This document shows positions 7,015-16,021 of a DNA stretch of 64,000 bases, piece by piece. Source of the DNA: Haemophilus parahaemolyticus (GTDB lineage: Bacteria; Pseudomonadota; Gammaproteobacteria; Enterobacterales; Pasteurellaceae); assembly GCF_002015035.1 (NCBI RefSeq), contig NZ_MUXY01000001.1:435102-499101 (forward strand), read 5' to 3'. The notes under the pieces were generated by a model. The model searched no databases, was not told the DNA's origin, and saw nothing but the letters and a program-made list of their open reading frames with translations. Position 1 is the stretch's first letter. Each line of letters starts with the position of its first letter. A program made the translations under genes and the position numbers.

Positions 7015-9990
7015 GTGATTAGACGACTTAAAGGAAAAGAAACTGCCTTTAATTTTCTTTTTGCCTTTTGTGGCTTGTTTGGGATTTATCTTATTCTCGC
7101 GTGGGCAAGCTATAGCCCGTTAGATAATGCGTGGTCGGTGGCGAGTACCGCTACCAGCGAGCCATTAAACAAAACGGGTATGTTTGGGGCGTGGGTGATC
7201 GATTTGCTTTATGCTTTTTTTGGCAAAGTCGCCTTTCTCTTGCCGTTTAGTTTAACAGGATTTTCTGCTTATATGTTACTCACACAAGGGGCAGCAAATG
7301 CAACCTTGAAAGGCATTTTGCTCCGTAGTTTGAGCTTCTTTATGCTGATGATTGGTTTAGCAGGCTTAGCGAATACGATTTTATCGAACTCGCCGAATTA
7401 TCTGGCGGGCGGTTTTGTAGGGGCGATGAGTCAAGGCTTGATGAGTGAGCATATTGGACAATTCGGTAGTTTATTTGTGGCAATGCTACTGACCGCAATC
7501 GGGTTCTATTTTTGCTCAGGTCAAACGCTTATTCCATTATTAATTCATTTCTATGATTGGGTAAATGCAAAAGATACCACAGCGGAAGAAAAACCTCTGC
7601 AAGTTAAATCCGTAGCCGAAGTTAAGCCAACCGAAGATGATTTGCAATTGGGTAATGAAAATTTACCGCTTGCAGCTGAAGAACCAACAGACGAGCGTGT
7701 AGACACTGTCATTTCGATAGATGAACAGTTAACAGATCTTACAATATTTAAACGCCCCAATATCAGTGGGCTACATCAATCTTCTATTGAAAAAGCTTCC
7801 GCTGAGCCTTCTTCTGAAATGAAACCAACGATGGTTGTGGAAACAGCGGAGATGCATCTGTTTAATCCTGCCGATATTCATACAGAGCTTCCACTGCCGA
7901 AAATTAATTTACCTGAGATTGAAACGGAAGTACTGCCAGCCCAAACCGAAAATAAGATTGGGTTGAATGTTGAACTACCCAAAGTGCGTTTAAATCCGAT
8001 TGAACCACAAGCGGAGAGAGTAGAACAAGCGGTGGATTTTGCAGAAAATCTCGCAAATCCGACCGCTCAACCCCAAATTAGCGTGCGTTTAGTAAATGAA
8101 GATCCTGAACTTGATATGGCTGAGCAAGTGGCATTTGAGCCTGAAATGCCGCATTTTATGCAATCGTCACCTGTGATTAAAGTGATGGCGGAGACGGAAG
8201 AAAGCGAAGAGCAAGATGAAGATTTTGATGCGATTCGTGAACGTGAGTTTGCGGAAATGGAACGCCAGCGTTTAGCAGAACTTGAGGCTCGAGCAAAAGC
8301 GGTAGGCTTAGAGCATACTTTTAATAAGATTACGGAAGGTTCAAGCTATTTTGAAACGGACTTGCCAACCAATGTGCAAATTCGTACTGAACCTACACCG
8401 TCAAAATTCACTACACCGTTAAAAGCAGCCGTGGGTGCGGAAGGGCATAAAACCCCCGACTATCCCAGAGGAGGCTACGGTGAAACCTTAATTCATCCGT
8501 TGTTGCAAGGGAGTAAAAAATTAGAAAAACCGACGACCCCCTTACCCACATTGGATTTGTTGGAAGAGCATCATCCAAGCGGTCAGCAGATGACCGAGGG
8601 CGAAATTATTGCAACATCTCGCCGCATTGAAACTGCATTGGCAAATTATGGCGTGAAAGCGACGGTTGAGGATGTATTAGTGGGTCCTGTGGTTACCCGT
8701 TATGAGATTAAACCCGCAGTGGGCGTAAAGGCAGCGAAAATTACCTCGTTGGCGAGTGATTTAGCCCGCGAAATGATGTCTACTATTCGGATTACCGATG
8801 TGGTGCCAGGTAAGCCTTATATGGGGATTGAAGTGCCGAATCCGCATCGTGAAATTGTGTGGTTGCGAGATTTGATCGCAAGCGATGAATTCCGTTATAC
8901 CCAAGCCAAATTGCCGATGATTTTGGGTAAAGATTTGGCGAATAAACCTGTGATTATGGATATGGTGGACACTCCACATTTACTTGTGGCAGGGCAAACG
9001 GGCGGTGGTAAATCGGTTGGGATTAATACGATGATTTTGAGCTTGCTTTATAAGCTCACACCTGAACAAGTTCGCTTGATTATGATTGATCCGAAACAGG
9101 TTGAACTTTCGGTGTATAACGATATTCCGCACTTGCTAACGCCAGTGGTAACCGATATGAAAAAAGCGGCAAATGCCTTGCGTTGGGCTGTGGATGAGAT
9201 GGAGCGTCGCTACACCTTACTGACTCATTTAAATGTGCGTAATATTACAGGCTACAATAATAAAATTGATGAAGCTGAAGCAATGGGAATGCCAATTGCG
9301 GATCCAAGTTGGAAAGAGGGCGGTTCAATGGATAAAATGCCGCCTGCGTTGGGCAAACTCAGTTACATTGTTTTGGTGGTGGATGAGTTTGCTGATCTTA
9401 TGATGACTGCAGGCAAAGAGGTGGAAGAATACATTATGCGTATTTCACAAAAAGCACGTGCAATTGGTATCCATCTGATTTTGGCAACGCAACGCCCATC
9501 AACCGATGTCATTACAGGCGTGATTAAAGCGAATATTCCAAGCCGTATTGCGTTTACGGTGGCAAGCCCTTACGATTCTCGCACTATTTTAGATAGCATT
9601 GGTGCGGAAAATTTGCTAGGTCGAGGCGATATGCTTTATTCCAAAGCAGGCAATCCGGAGTTGGTTCGTGTGCATGGGGCTTATATGAGCGATGATGATG
9701 TCGTGAATGTGGCGGATAATTGGAAAGCACGAGGCAAGCCAGAATATATTGAGAGTATTTTGGAGTCGCCTGCCGATGAAGAGGTAGGAGAGACGGGCGG
9801 TAGTGGCGATTTAGATGAGCGTTTTGATGAGGTAGTTGCTTTTGTACAAGAAACAGGCATTACTTCGGCTAGTGGTTTGCAACGTCATCTTCGTTTAGGT
9901 TTTAACCGTGCAGCACGTATTTTAGACCAGATGGAACGCGAGGGGATTTTGTCCTCACCAGATAAACGCGGTAAGCGTGAAATTATTTAA
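7015..9990 (+). CDS. ftsK: DNA translocase FtsK
   Basis: Septum-anchored DNA motor that pumps terminus DNA and activates XerCD at dif, coupling chromosome dimer resolution to division. It is 991 residues starting at GTG (ribosome-binding site AAAAAGGAAA just upstream). Four membrane segments lie between about residues 15 and 170. An acidic, proline-rich linker runs to about 470. The RecA-like motor follows, with Walker A GQTGGGKS at 660-667 and Walker B VVDEFADL. The C-terminal gamma winged helix (about 925-991) recognises orienting sequences. The window also holds a dif site at 36979-37006, its functional partner, about 27 kb away. Confidence 0.97.
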   Translation: MIRRLKGKETAFNFLFAFCGLFGIYLILAWASYSPLDNAWSVASTATSEPLNKTGMFGAWVIDLLYAFFGKVAFLLPFSLTGFSAYMLLTQGAANATLKGILLRSLSFFMLMIGLAGLANTILSNSPNYLAGGFVGAMSQGLMSEHIGQFGSLFVAMLLTAIGFYFCSGQTLIPLLIHFYDWVNAKDTTAEEKPLQVKSVAEVKPTEDDLQLGNENLPLAAEEPTDERVDTVISIDEQLTDLTIFKRPNISGLHQSSIEKASAEPSSEMKPTMVVETAEMHLFNPADIHTELPLPKINLPEIETEVLPAQTENKIGLNVELPKVRLNPIEPQAERVEQAVDFAENLANPTAQPQISVRLVNEDPELDMAEQVAFEPEMPHFMQSSPVIKVMAETEESEEQDEDFDAIREREFAEMERQRLAELEARAKAVGLEHTFNKITEGSSYFETDLPTNVQIRTEPTPSKFTTPLKAAVGAEGHKTPDYPRGGYGETLIHPLLQGSKKLEKPTTPLPTLDLLEEHHPSGQQMTEGEIIATSRRIETALANYGVKATVEDVLVGPVVTRYEIKPAVGVKAAKITSLASDLAREMMSTIRITDVVPGKPYMGIEVPNPHREIVWLRDLIASDEFRYTQAKLPMILGKDLANKPVIMDMVDTPHLLVAGQTGGGKSVGINTMILSLLYKLTPEQVRLIMIDPKQVELSVYNDIPHLLTPVVTDMKKAANALRWAVDEMERRYTLLTHLNVRNITGYNNKIDEAEAMGMPIADPSWKEGGSMDKMPPALGKLSYIVLVVDEFADLMMTAGKEVEEYIMRISQKARAIGIHLILATQRPSTDVITGVIKANIPSRIAFTVASPYDSRTILDSIGAENLLGRGDMLYSKAGNPELVRVHGAYMSDDDVVNVADNWKARGKPEYIESILESPADEEVGETGGSGDLDERFDEVVAFVQETGITSASGLQRHLRLGFNRAARILDQMEREGILSSPDKRGKREII

Positions 9991-10003
9991 CGTTAGTAGA
10001 AAT

Positions 10004-10057
10004 AAGCGGCGATTTTTGCTGAGTATTTTGCAAAAGATCTTGCGAAAATCACCGCTT
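10004..10057. terminator. Terminator after ftsK built from inverted uptake-signal words
   Basis: AAGCGGCGATTTT at 10004-10016 pairs, with one mismatch, to AAAATCACCGCTT at 10045-10057. Inner complementary words TTTTGCAAAAG / CTTGCGAAAA extend the structure. It lies just after the ftsK stop. Confidence 0.65.
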
Positions 10058-10104
10058 GTTTATTGCTTTCAATGAATATCTATCCATCATTTGTATAAAT
10101 TTTA

Positions 10105-10152
10105 TTGATCAAAGTAATTTTGTACTACTTTAATAGTACAAACCGTTTGACA
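10105..10152 (+). promoter_or_regulatory. TrpR operator and promoter of the DAHP synthase gene
   Basis: A perfect inverted repeat, TTTGTACTA (10119-10127), CTTTAA, TAGTACAAA (10134-10142), contains GTACTA-N6-TAGTAC, the arrangement of the E. coli trp operator. It overlaps the -10 hexamer TTTAAT (10129-10134) of a promoter whose -35 is TTGATC (10105-10110), with an 18-base spacer. A second -35-like TTGACA lies at 10147-10152, with TACCTT 17 bases further on. The reading is direct repression of aroG by tryptophan-loaded TrpR. Confidence 0.75.
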
Positions 10153-10214
10153 TTTTAATTTGATTCTACTACCTTTATAGCCACTTACTCATAACACAAC
10201 AAGAGAGAAACACA

Positions 10215-11297
10215 ATGTCTTATAAAAATGACGATCTTCGTATTAAAAATATTGAACAACTTTTACCACCGATTGCTTTATTAGAGCGTTTTCCTGCAAG
10301 CGATTTTGCAGCAGAAACAGTGGAAAAAACACGCCAAGCAATTCACAGAATTATTCACGGTGCAGATGATCGCTTATTAGTGGTGATTGGGCCTTGCTCG
10401 ATCCACGATCCAAAAGCTGCACTTGAGTATGCTAATCGAATTAAAGCCATGCGTGCAAATCCAAAAATTAACCAAAATCTTGAAGTGGTGATGCGTGTAT
10501 ATTTCGAAAAACCACGTACCACTGTGGGCTGGAAAGGCTTAATCAATGACCCATATTTGAATGAAACTTACGCATTAAACGATGGTTTACGTTTAGGTCG
10601 TAAAGTGCTTTCAGATATTAACGATTTAGGTGTGCCAGCAGCGGGTGAATTTTTGGATATGATCACGCCACAATATATGGCAGACTTTATGAGTTGGGGG
10701 GCAATTGGTGCTCGTACGACAGAATCACAAGTACATCGTGAATTAGCCTCTGGTTTATCTTGTGCAGTAGGTTTCAAAAATGGTACCAATGGCAGCGTAA
10801 AAATTGCATTAGATGCAATTGCATCAGCAGAATCGCCACACCATTTCTTATCCGTAACCAAATTTGGTCATTCGGCAATCGTATCGACTGAAGGTAATCC
10901 AGATTGCCACATCATTTTACGAGGTGGTGATAAAGGCACAAATTACGATGCAGAATCAGTTGCGACAGTGTGTGCAGAGATCGAAAAATCAGGTCATCGC
11001 CCACACGTAATGGTGGATTTCAGCCACGCGAACAGCAGTAAGCAGTTTAAGCGTCAAATGGATGTATGTGAAGATGTTTGCAAACAAATTGCTGGCGGTT
11101 CAGATTTAATTTCAGGCGTGATGATCGAAAGTCATTTAGTCGAAGGTCGCCAAGATCTGAAATCAGGACAAACGCTTGAAGATTTAGTTTACGGACAAAG
11201 CATCACCGACGGGTGCATCGGCTGGGAAGATAGCGAAAAAGCACTATTCGCTTTAGCAGAAGCAGTTGAAGAACGTCGTCGTAAACATCAAAAATAA
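10215..11297 (+). CDS. aroG: 3-deoxy-7-phosphoheptulonate synthase (DAHP synthase, class I)
   Basis: Condenses phosphoenolpyruvate with erythrose 4-phosphate, the first step of the shikimate pathway to Phe, Tyr and Trp. It is 360 residues, a normal class I AroF/G/H length. Conserved features include IGPCSIHD near residue 57, FEKPRTTVGWKG near 98, ARTTESQVHRE near 175 and the metal-binding VDFSHANSSK near 278. The TrpR operator upstream suggests tryptophan control of expression. Which amino acid feedback-inhibits the enzyme cannot be read with confidence, so aroG is used as the generic name. The ribosome-binding site AAGAGAG is well placed. Confidence 0.93.
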   Translation: MSYKNDDLRIKNIEQLLPPIALLERFPASDFAAETVEKTRQAIHRIIHGADDRLLVVIGPCSIHDPKAALEYANRIKAMRANPKINQNLEVVMRVYFEKPRTTVGWKGLINDPYLNETYALNDGLRLGRKVLSDINDLGVPAAGEFLDMITPQYMADFMSWGAIGARTTESQVHRELASGLSCAVGFKNGTNGSVKIALDAIASAESPHHFLSVTKFGHSAIVSTEGNPDCHIILRGGDKGTNYDAESVATVCAEIEKSGHRPHVMVDFSHANSSKQFKRQMDVCEDVCKQIAGGSDLISGVMIESHLVEGRQDLKSGQTLEDLVYGQSITDGCIGWEDSEKALFALAEAVEERRRKHQK

Positions 11298-11302
11298 TCA
11301 AT

Positions 11303-11371
11303 CGTAGGGGCGGAGTTTATCCCCCGTCCTATTTTCATTTTATAAGGGCAGGGATAAACCTTGCTTCTACG
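11303..11371. repeat. Palindromic intergenic repeat, family B (GTAGGG...GGATAAACC...CTACG)
   Basis: An imperfect inverted repeat of about 69 bases fills the aroG-tsaB gap. The left arm begins CGTAGGGGCGGAGTTTATCC and the right arm ends GGGATAAACC...TTCTACG. Related copies lie at 61609-61682 (two arms) and 63578-63602 (half). It looks like a small non-autonomous mobile or REP-like element. Confidence 0.65.
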
Positions 11372-11391
11372 TACAAATTAGAGAGTTTAGA

Positions 11392-12087
11392 ATGAATCAT
11401 ACCATTCTCGCTTTAGATACTGCCACTGAAGCTTGTTCGGTGGCTTTGTTGCATCAAGGCGACATCACTTTTGAAGATGAACTTAGCCCAAGAACGCACA
11501 CGCAACGCATTTTACCGATGGTAGATGGTTTATTAAAAAATGCTCATCTTTCTATCAAAGAGTTGGATTATTTAGTCTTCGGTCGAGGCCCTGGCAGTTT
11601 TACAGGCGTACGTGTAGGCGTGGGGGTAGCTCAAGGTCTGGCACTGGGTGCAGAACTTGATGTTGTGCCGATTTCAAATCTGACCACAATGGCAGAGCAG
11701 GCTTATCAAGAGCTAGGTGCAACAGAAGTGATTGCCTTGATTGATGCCAGAATGAATGAGGTCTATTTTTCGCAATTAATTCGTACTGAAAACGGTTGGA
11801 TGGAGAAAGTAAAAGAGCAAGTTTGCTCGCCAGAACGTGCGTTAGAGCAGTTTCAATTAGATGACGAAAAGATTACCGTGGTGGGTACAGGTTGGGCTGC
11901 TTATCCGCAATTTGCTGAGCAAAATCTACTGCTTGTAATCAGTGAAATTACCTTGCCTTCAGCAAAATATATGCTTGCTTTAGCCAAACAAGAAATTGAG
12001 AAAGGGAATGTAAAATCGGTTGATGAAATCGAACCTGTTTATTTACGTAATGAAGTCACTTGGAAGAAGTTGCCGCATAAGCAGTAA
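11392..12087 (+). CDS. tsaB: tRNA threonylcarbamoyladenosine biosynthesis protein TsaB
   Basis: Non-catalytic partner of TsaD in forming t6A37 on ANN-decoding tRNAs; forms the TsaBDE complex. It is 231 residues with an ASKHA-fold N-terminus: ILALDTATEACSVAL at the start, and the family signature GRGPGSFTGVRVGVG near residue 64. It lacks the metal-binding HxxxH of TsaD, as expected. It is separated from aroG by a family B repeat and ends at its own terminator. Confidence 0.94.
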   Translation: MNHTILALDTATEACSVALLHQGDITFEDELSPRTHTQRILPMVDGLLKNAHLSIKELDYLVFGRGPGSFTGVRVGVGVAQGLALGAELDVVPISNLTTMAEQAYQELGATEVIALIDARMNEVYFSQLIRTENGWMEKVKEQVCSPERALEQFQLDDEKITVVGTGWAAYPQFAEQNLLLVISEITLPSAKYMLALAKQEIEKGNVKSVDEIEPVYLRNEVTWKKLPHKQ

Positions 12088-12093
12088 TAAGAA

Positions 12094-12118
12094 AGCAGGC
12101 ATTTGCCTGCTCTTTTTT
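12094..12118. terminator. Intrinsic terminator between tsaB and purK
   Basis: AGCAGGC (12094-12100), loop ATTT, GCCTGCT (12105-12111), then CTTTTTT. It lies between the convergent ends of tsaB and purK and reaches the purK stop. Confidence 0.85.
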
Positions 12119-13223
12119 ATCCACTCAATTTTTCAATAACCCAATCCAATCCAGAGTTAAAATCTTCTGTCAAATTTGGACGGAGTTGTTCGAGTAATTT
12201 TGTTAGCTCTGCTTTATCAGGATGGGTAAGATTAATATGTCCGACTTTACGTCCTACACGTACTTCTTTGCCATACCAATGTACTTGTGAGAATGGTAGA
12301 TTTAGCCATTCATTATTATGCTCAATACCGATGAGATTTACCATTACACTTGGAGCGGTGGTTTTGAGTTCTGGCGTTGGGAGATTTAATAATGCTCTTA
12401 AATGTAATTCGAATTGAGAAATTGAACAGCCTAGTTGCGTCCAATGTCCACTATTATGAACGCGTGGAGCCAGTTCGTTGATGAGTAATTTATCACCTAC
12501 TACAAAACATTCCATTGCCATTACGCCGATATATTCTAGTTCTTGCATAATGTTGCCGAGCATTTGTTCGGCTTGTTGTTGGAAAATGACTTGTTTAGGC
12601 AGCGTGACATCTGACACGCTGTAACGCAAAATACCATTTTGTTGTAGGTTATGAGTAATAGGGTAGAAACGGGTTGAACCATCTCTAAATCTTGCTCCAA
12701 CAATCGAAATTTCGCCATCGAACGGAATAAATTTCTCCGCAATCACTTCACCAAACAGATCTGGCGTGATTTGTTCGATATTTTCTTTGGTGACAATCCA
12801 TTGCCCTCGTCCGTCATAGCCACCAGTACGTCGCTTAACCACGACTTTTTCACCAATATTTTTGAAAATTTGCTCCCATTGATTAGGGTTTTCTAGTAAT
12901 TGCCAAGGCGAAGTAGAAAGATGAAGCTGATCAAGTAATGATTTTTGCGTGAAACGATCGGCTAATCGCCCAAACACATTGAGGTTCACGAAGTTTTTGT
13001 GATTGCTAAGCAGTTGCGTCAGCGGTGTATCTGTCCAACGTTCGATTTCTGCGGTAATAATGCCGTTTTCTGCCAGTTCAAAGACAGGTGCATCAAAGGC
13101 GAGAGGGATAACATCAATATCCAGTGGTGCCCCCGCGTAACGTAGCATTCTGCCTAATTGTCCGTTGCCAAGCACATAAATAGGAGGGTAGATTGTGCTT
13201 TGAGTTTGCATCATTTTTTTCAT
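12117..13223 (-). CDS. purK: N5-carboxyaminoimidazole ribonucleotide synthase
   Basis: ATP-grasp enzyme converting AIR and bicarbonate to N5-CAIR in purine synthesis; PurE then isomerises the product. It is 368 residues. The N-terminal VLGNGQLGRMLRYAG is the PurK signature, the ATP-grasp core includes VVKRRTGGYDGRGQW near residue 155, and NELAPRVHNSGHWT near 265 is the metal/ATP site. It is the last gene of purE-ansA-purK; the 21-base gap from ansA carries an AGGT ribosome-binding site. Confidence 0.95.
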   Translation of the reverse strand: MKKMMQTQSTIYPPIYVLGNGQLGRMLRYAGAPLDIDVIPLAFDAPVFELAENGIITAEIERWTDTPLTQLLSNHKNFVNLNVFGRLADRFTQKSLLDQLHLSTSPWQLLENPNQWEQIFKNIGEKVVVKRRTGGYDGRGQWIVTKENIEQITPDLFGEVIAEKFIPFDGEISIVGARFRDGSTRFYPITHNLQQNGILRYSVSDVTLPKQVIFQQQAEQMLGNIMQELEYIGVMAMECFVVGDKLLINELAPRVHNSGHWTQLGCSISQFELHLRALLNLPTPELKTTAPSVMVNLIGIEHNNEWLNLPFSQVHWYGKEVRVGRKVGHINLTHPDKAELTKLLEQLRPNLTEDFNSGLDWVIEKLSG

Positions 13224-13244
13224 AATAGTGAACCTAAATCAGAG

Positions 13245-14210
13245 TTAAAAATAGTGAGAAAGTGGTTTTTCGCGTTGTTGGTTGAGTAAAACCAACAATT
13301 TAATGCGTGCTTTTTGTCCGCTTAAACCTGTAGTAAAAATCACCCCTTGTTGCTTGAGTTCTTTACCTCCACCAAGATAGTCGTATACATCTTGAGTTAC
13401 ACCGTGGAAAGCTCGTGATACGAGTACAACGGGGATATTCGCCTCAAGTAATGCGTGCACGCCTTTAAGTGAAGTTGGTGGAAGATTTCCCGCTCCAAGT
13501 GCTTCAATAACCACGCCATCGCAGCCGTGATGGGCAAGCTGCTCAAGTAAAAAGCTATCCATTCCCGCATAGGCTTTAACTAATTGAATATTATTTTTGG
13601 TAATTTTTTGTACTGGGAAACTTTCGTAAGCGGTTAATTTTTGGAAATAGATTACGTTGTTTTTAGTAATCAATCCGCAAGGTCCAAAAGTAGGTGTTTG
13701 GAACGTTGCCACATTCGTGGTGTGCGTTTTGGTCACAAATTTTGCATGATGGACTTCATCATTCATGACCACCAATACGCCTTTGCCTTTCGAATCCTTG
13801 CTTAATGCCACCAAAATAGCACTTTGCAAGTTAATTAACCCGTCTGAACCGAGTTCATTGCTTGAGCGCATTGCACCAGTAATAGCGATCGGCACGTTGA
13901 TATTGAGGGCTAAATCAAGGAAATAAGCTGTTTCTTCAAGCGTGTCTGTACCGTGAGTAATCACGATGCCGTCGAAATGTTCTTCATTGGCTGCTTTTTC
14001 AATACGATATTTTAGTACAAGCCAGTGATCGAGCGTGATGTGTGGAGAAGGCACGTTAAAAATAGATTCTTGATGTAATTCAGCAGGGTGATTAAGGCGT
14101 TCTAACGCATCTAACAATGGATTACGAGCTGAAGGCGATACTTTACCATTTTCGCCTTCTTTCATTGAAATCGTACCGCCAGTGTGTAAAATCAGTAATC
14201 GTTTTGCCAT
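13245..14210 (-). CDS. ansA: Type I (cytoplasmic) L-asparaginase
   Basis: Hydrolyses asparagine to aspartate and ammonia. It is 321 residues. Both asparaginase active-site motifs are present: LHTGGTIS (T at residue 12-14) and ITHGTDTLEETA near residue 85. There is no signal peptide, so it is the cytoplasmic type. It begins two bases after the purE stop, so it is translationally tied to purE and lies between purE and purK, which are normally adjacent. The aspartate it supplies is a substrate of PurA and PurC, which gives the placement a plausible sense. Confidence 0.93.
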   Translation of the reverse strand: MAKRLLILHTGGTISMKEGENGKVSPSARNPLLDALERLNHPAELHQESIFNVPSPHITLDHWLVLKYRIEKAANEEHFDGIVITHGTDTLEETAYFLDLALNINVPIAITGAMRSSNELGSDGLINLQSAILVALSKDSKGKGVLVVMNDEVHHAKFVTKTHTTNVATFQTPTFGPCGLITKNNVIYFQKLTAYESFPVQKITKNNIQLVKAYAGMDSFLLEQLAHHGCDGVVIEALGAGNLPPTSLKGVHALLEANIPVVLVSRAFHGVTQDVYDYLGGGKELKQQGVIFTTGLSGQKARIKLLVLLNQQREKPLSHYF

Positions 14211-14212
14211 AT

Positions 14213-14710
14213 TTATTCCGCTCGTGGATCAGGATTATTTAGCACGAGCTCAGTTTGAGCTTGGCGAAAAGCGTGGAGTTTTTGAGCAAGTTCAGGATTA
14301 AATGCAGCTAAAATTTGAGCAGCTAATAAACCCGCATTAGCGGCACCAGCAGGGCCAATTGCTAGCGTGCCAACAGGAATGCCTTTTGGCATTTGCACGA
14401 TAGAGTAGAGGCTATCAACCCCACTTAGCGTAGAGCTTTTTACTGGCACACCAAGCACAGGTACAATCGTTTTCGCTGCAATCATTCCTGGTAAATGAGC
14501 CGCACCACCTGCACCTGCAATAATCACTTTATAGCCATTTTTTTCTGCATTTTCCGCAAAAGTGAACAGTTTATCTGGCGTACGATGAGCAGAAACCACT
14601 TCAACGTGATAAGGTAATGAAAATTGGTCTAAAATTTGGGTTGCTTCGCTCATCGTTGCCCAGTCACTTTTAGAGCCCATAACAATGGCAATTTCAGCTT
14701 TATTAGTCAT
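14213..14710 (-). CDS. purE: N5-carboxyaminoimidazole ribonucleotide mutase
   Basis: Converts N5-CAIR to CAIR in purine synthesis. It is 165 residues, the length of class I (bacterial) PurE. The N-terminal [16 protein letters not shown] near residue 42, and [13 protein letters not shown] near 67 form the active site. It is the first gene of the purE-ansA-purK operon, and a PurR box lies upstream at 14756-14771. Confidence 0.96.
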   Translation of the reverse strand: MTNKAEIAIVMGSKSDWATMSEATQILDQFSLPYHVEVVSAHRTPDKLFTFAENAEKNGYKVIIAGAGGAAHLPGMIAAKTIVPVLGVPVKSSTLSGVDSLYSIVQMPKGIPVGTLAIGPAGAANAGLLAAQILAAFNPELAQKLHAFRQAQTELVLNNPDPRAE

Positions 14711-14755
14711 ATTTTTTCTCTATTTGAATTAAAAGTTTTCGTAGGATACCACAAA

Positions 14756-14771
14756 AAGCAAACGGTTGCTT
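14756..14771 (-). promoter_or_regulatory. PurR operator upstream of purE
   Basis: AAGCAAACGGTTGCTT differs at one position from the palindromic PurR consensus centred on AAACGTTT. It lies 46 bases upstream of the purE start codon, as expected for hypoxanthine/guanine-dependent repression of the purE-ansA-purK operon. Confidence 0.7.
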
Positions 14772-14852
14772 TGCTTTTTCAAGCGGTGAGATTTTATCGT
14801 CCTTTCCCCAAAAAGTACAAAAAATAAAACCTGTGATTTTATCAAGCTGTTA

Positions 14853-14861
14853 TGCTATAAT
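14853..14861 (+). promoter_or_regulatory. Extended -10 promoter of sspA
   Basis: TGCTATAAT is a perfect -10 hexamer (14856-14861) preceded by the TGn extension. No good -35 is seen at the usual distance, which is typical of extended -10 promoters. It lies 52 bases before the sspA start. Confidence 0.6.
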
Positions 14862-14913
14862 ACGCTACTATTTTTAGCAGATTTAATGAGCTTGAATTAT
14901 TGGAGAAAGATAA

Positions 14914-15558
14914 ATGACGAGTAGTGCAAATAAACGTTCGGTAACCACCTTATTTTCAGAAAAAAGTGATATTTATAGCCACCAAGTTCGCATCGTGCTA
15001 GCAGAAAAAGCTGTGCCTTATGAAATTGAAAATATCACGCCAGATGCTATTTCGGAAGATTTAATGGAAGTAAACCCATACGGTAGCGTGCCGACATTGG
15101 TTGATCGCGATTTAGTATTATTCAATTCTCGCATCATTATGGAATATCTTGATGAGCGTTTTCCTCATCCGCCACTTTTACCTGTTTATCCCGTTTTACG
15201 TGCGAAATGCCGTTTAACCATGTTCCGTATTGAACAAGATTGGTACTCTTTAATTGATATCGTAAATAAAGATCCTGCTTCAGCCCAAGGTAAAAAAGCA
15301 TTAGCTCAACTTCGTGAAGAAATTTTAGCATTAGCCCCTGTTTTTGATGCGATGCCTTATTTTATGAGCGAAGAGTTTGGTTTAGCTGATTGTTATATTG
15401 CCCCATTACTCTGGCGTATGATTAACTTAGGCGTAGAGTTTACTGGTCCTGCAGCAAAACCTGTGAAAAACTATATGAACCGTGTATTTAAGCGCGATAG
15501 TTTTATGCAATCTGTGGGCGGTGCAGCCCCTAAACATTTAATGGATGATAAAGATTAA
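14914..15558 (+). CDS. sspA: Stringent starvation protein A
   Basis: RNA-polymerase-associated regulator of glutathione-transferase fold, needed for stationary-phase and acid tolerance. It is 214 residues. The N-terminal thioredoxin-like domain contains TLFSEKSDIYSHQVRIVLAEK and VNPYGSVPTLVDRD near residue 53. The all-helical C-terminal domain has MSEEFGLADCYIAPLLWRM near 150. The upstream ribosome-binding site GGAGAAAG fits. Its stop codon overlaps the sspB start, the conserved sspAB arrangement. Confidence 0.96.
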   Translation: MTSSANKRSVTTLFSEKSDIYSHQVRIVLAEKAVPYEIENITPDAISEDLMEVNPYGSVPTLVDRDLVLFNSRIIMEYLDERFPHPPLLPVYPVLRAKCRLTMFRIEQDWYSLIDIVNKDPASAQGKKALAQLREEILALAPVFDAMPYFMSEEFGLADCYIAPLLWRMINLGVEFTGPAAKPVKNYMNRVFKRDSFMQSVGGAAPKHLMDDKD

Positions 15559-15974
15559 TGAAACCATTACGCCCTTATATTTATTACGCTTATTACAGTT
15601 GGATTTGCGATAACAACAACACTCCTTATTTGTTGGTTAATTGCGATTATCCTGATGTGGATGTACCGATTGAGTTTATCCGCGATGGAAAAATCATCTT
15701 AAACATTTCGCCACGTTCCATTGGTAATTATGTGGTAGATGATGAAGGCATTTCATTTAGTGCGAGATTTCAAGGAATGATTCGCGATTTGTACGTTCCA
15801 TTTGGTGCAGCTGAAGCACTTTATGCTCAAGAAACAGGCGACGGCACAATGTTCCAAGAGGAAGAATATTACAGCGAAGAAAGTTATCTTGCTCGTACTG
15901 CTAAAAAATCGGAAGAAGAGAAACCGAAAAAAATCGTGAAGAAAAAACCAACACATTTGAAGTTGGTAAAATAA
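15558..15974 (+). CDS. sspB: ClpXP protease specificity-enhancing factor SspB
   Basis: Adaptor that binds ssrA-tagged and other substrates and delivers them to ClpXP. It is 138 residues. The folded substrate-binding domain covers residues 1-105, starting KPLRPYIYYAYYSWICDN and including GNYVVDDEGISFSARF. A charged flexible linker then ends in LKLVK, which matches the short C-terminal ClpX-docking motif of the family. It overlaps the sspA stop by one base and is followed by a strong terminator. Confidence 0.95.
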   Translation: MKPLRPYIYYAYYSWICDNNNTPYLLVNCDYPDVDVPIEFIRDGKIILNISPRSIGNYVVDDEGISFSARFQGMIRDLYVPFGAAEALYAQETGDGTMFQEEEYYSEESYLARTAKKSEEEKPKKIVKKKPTHLKLVK

Positions 15975-15980
15975 ATAAGT

Positions 15981-16012
15981 AAAAAAGCGGTCATTTTTGA
16001 CCGCTTTTCTGT
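15981..16012. terminator. Terminator from an inverted uptake-signal pair after sspB
   Basis: AAAAAAGCGGTCA (15981-15993) and TGACCGCTTTT (15998-16008) form a perfect stem with a four-base loop and T-tails both ways. It serves convergent sspB and nfsB. Confidence 0.85.
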
Positions 16013-16021
16013 ACAATTTCC

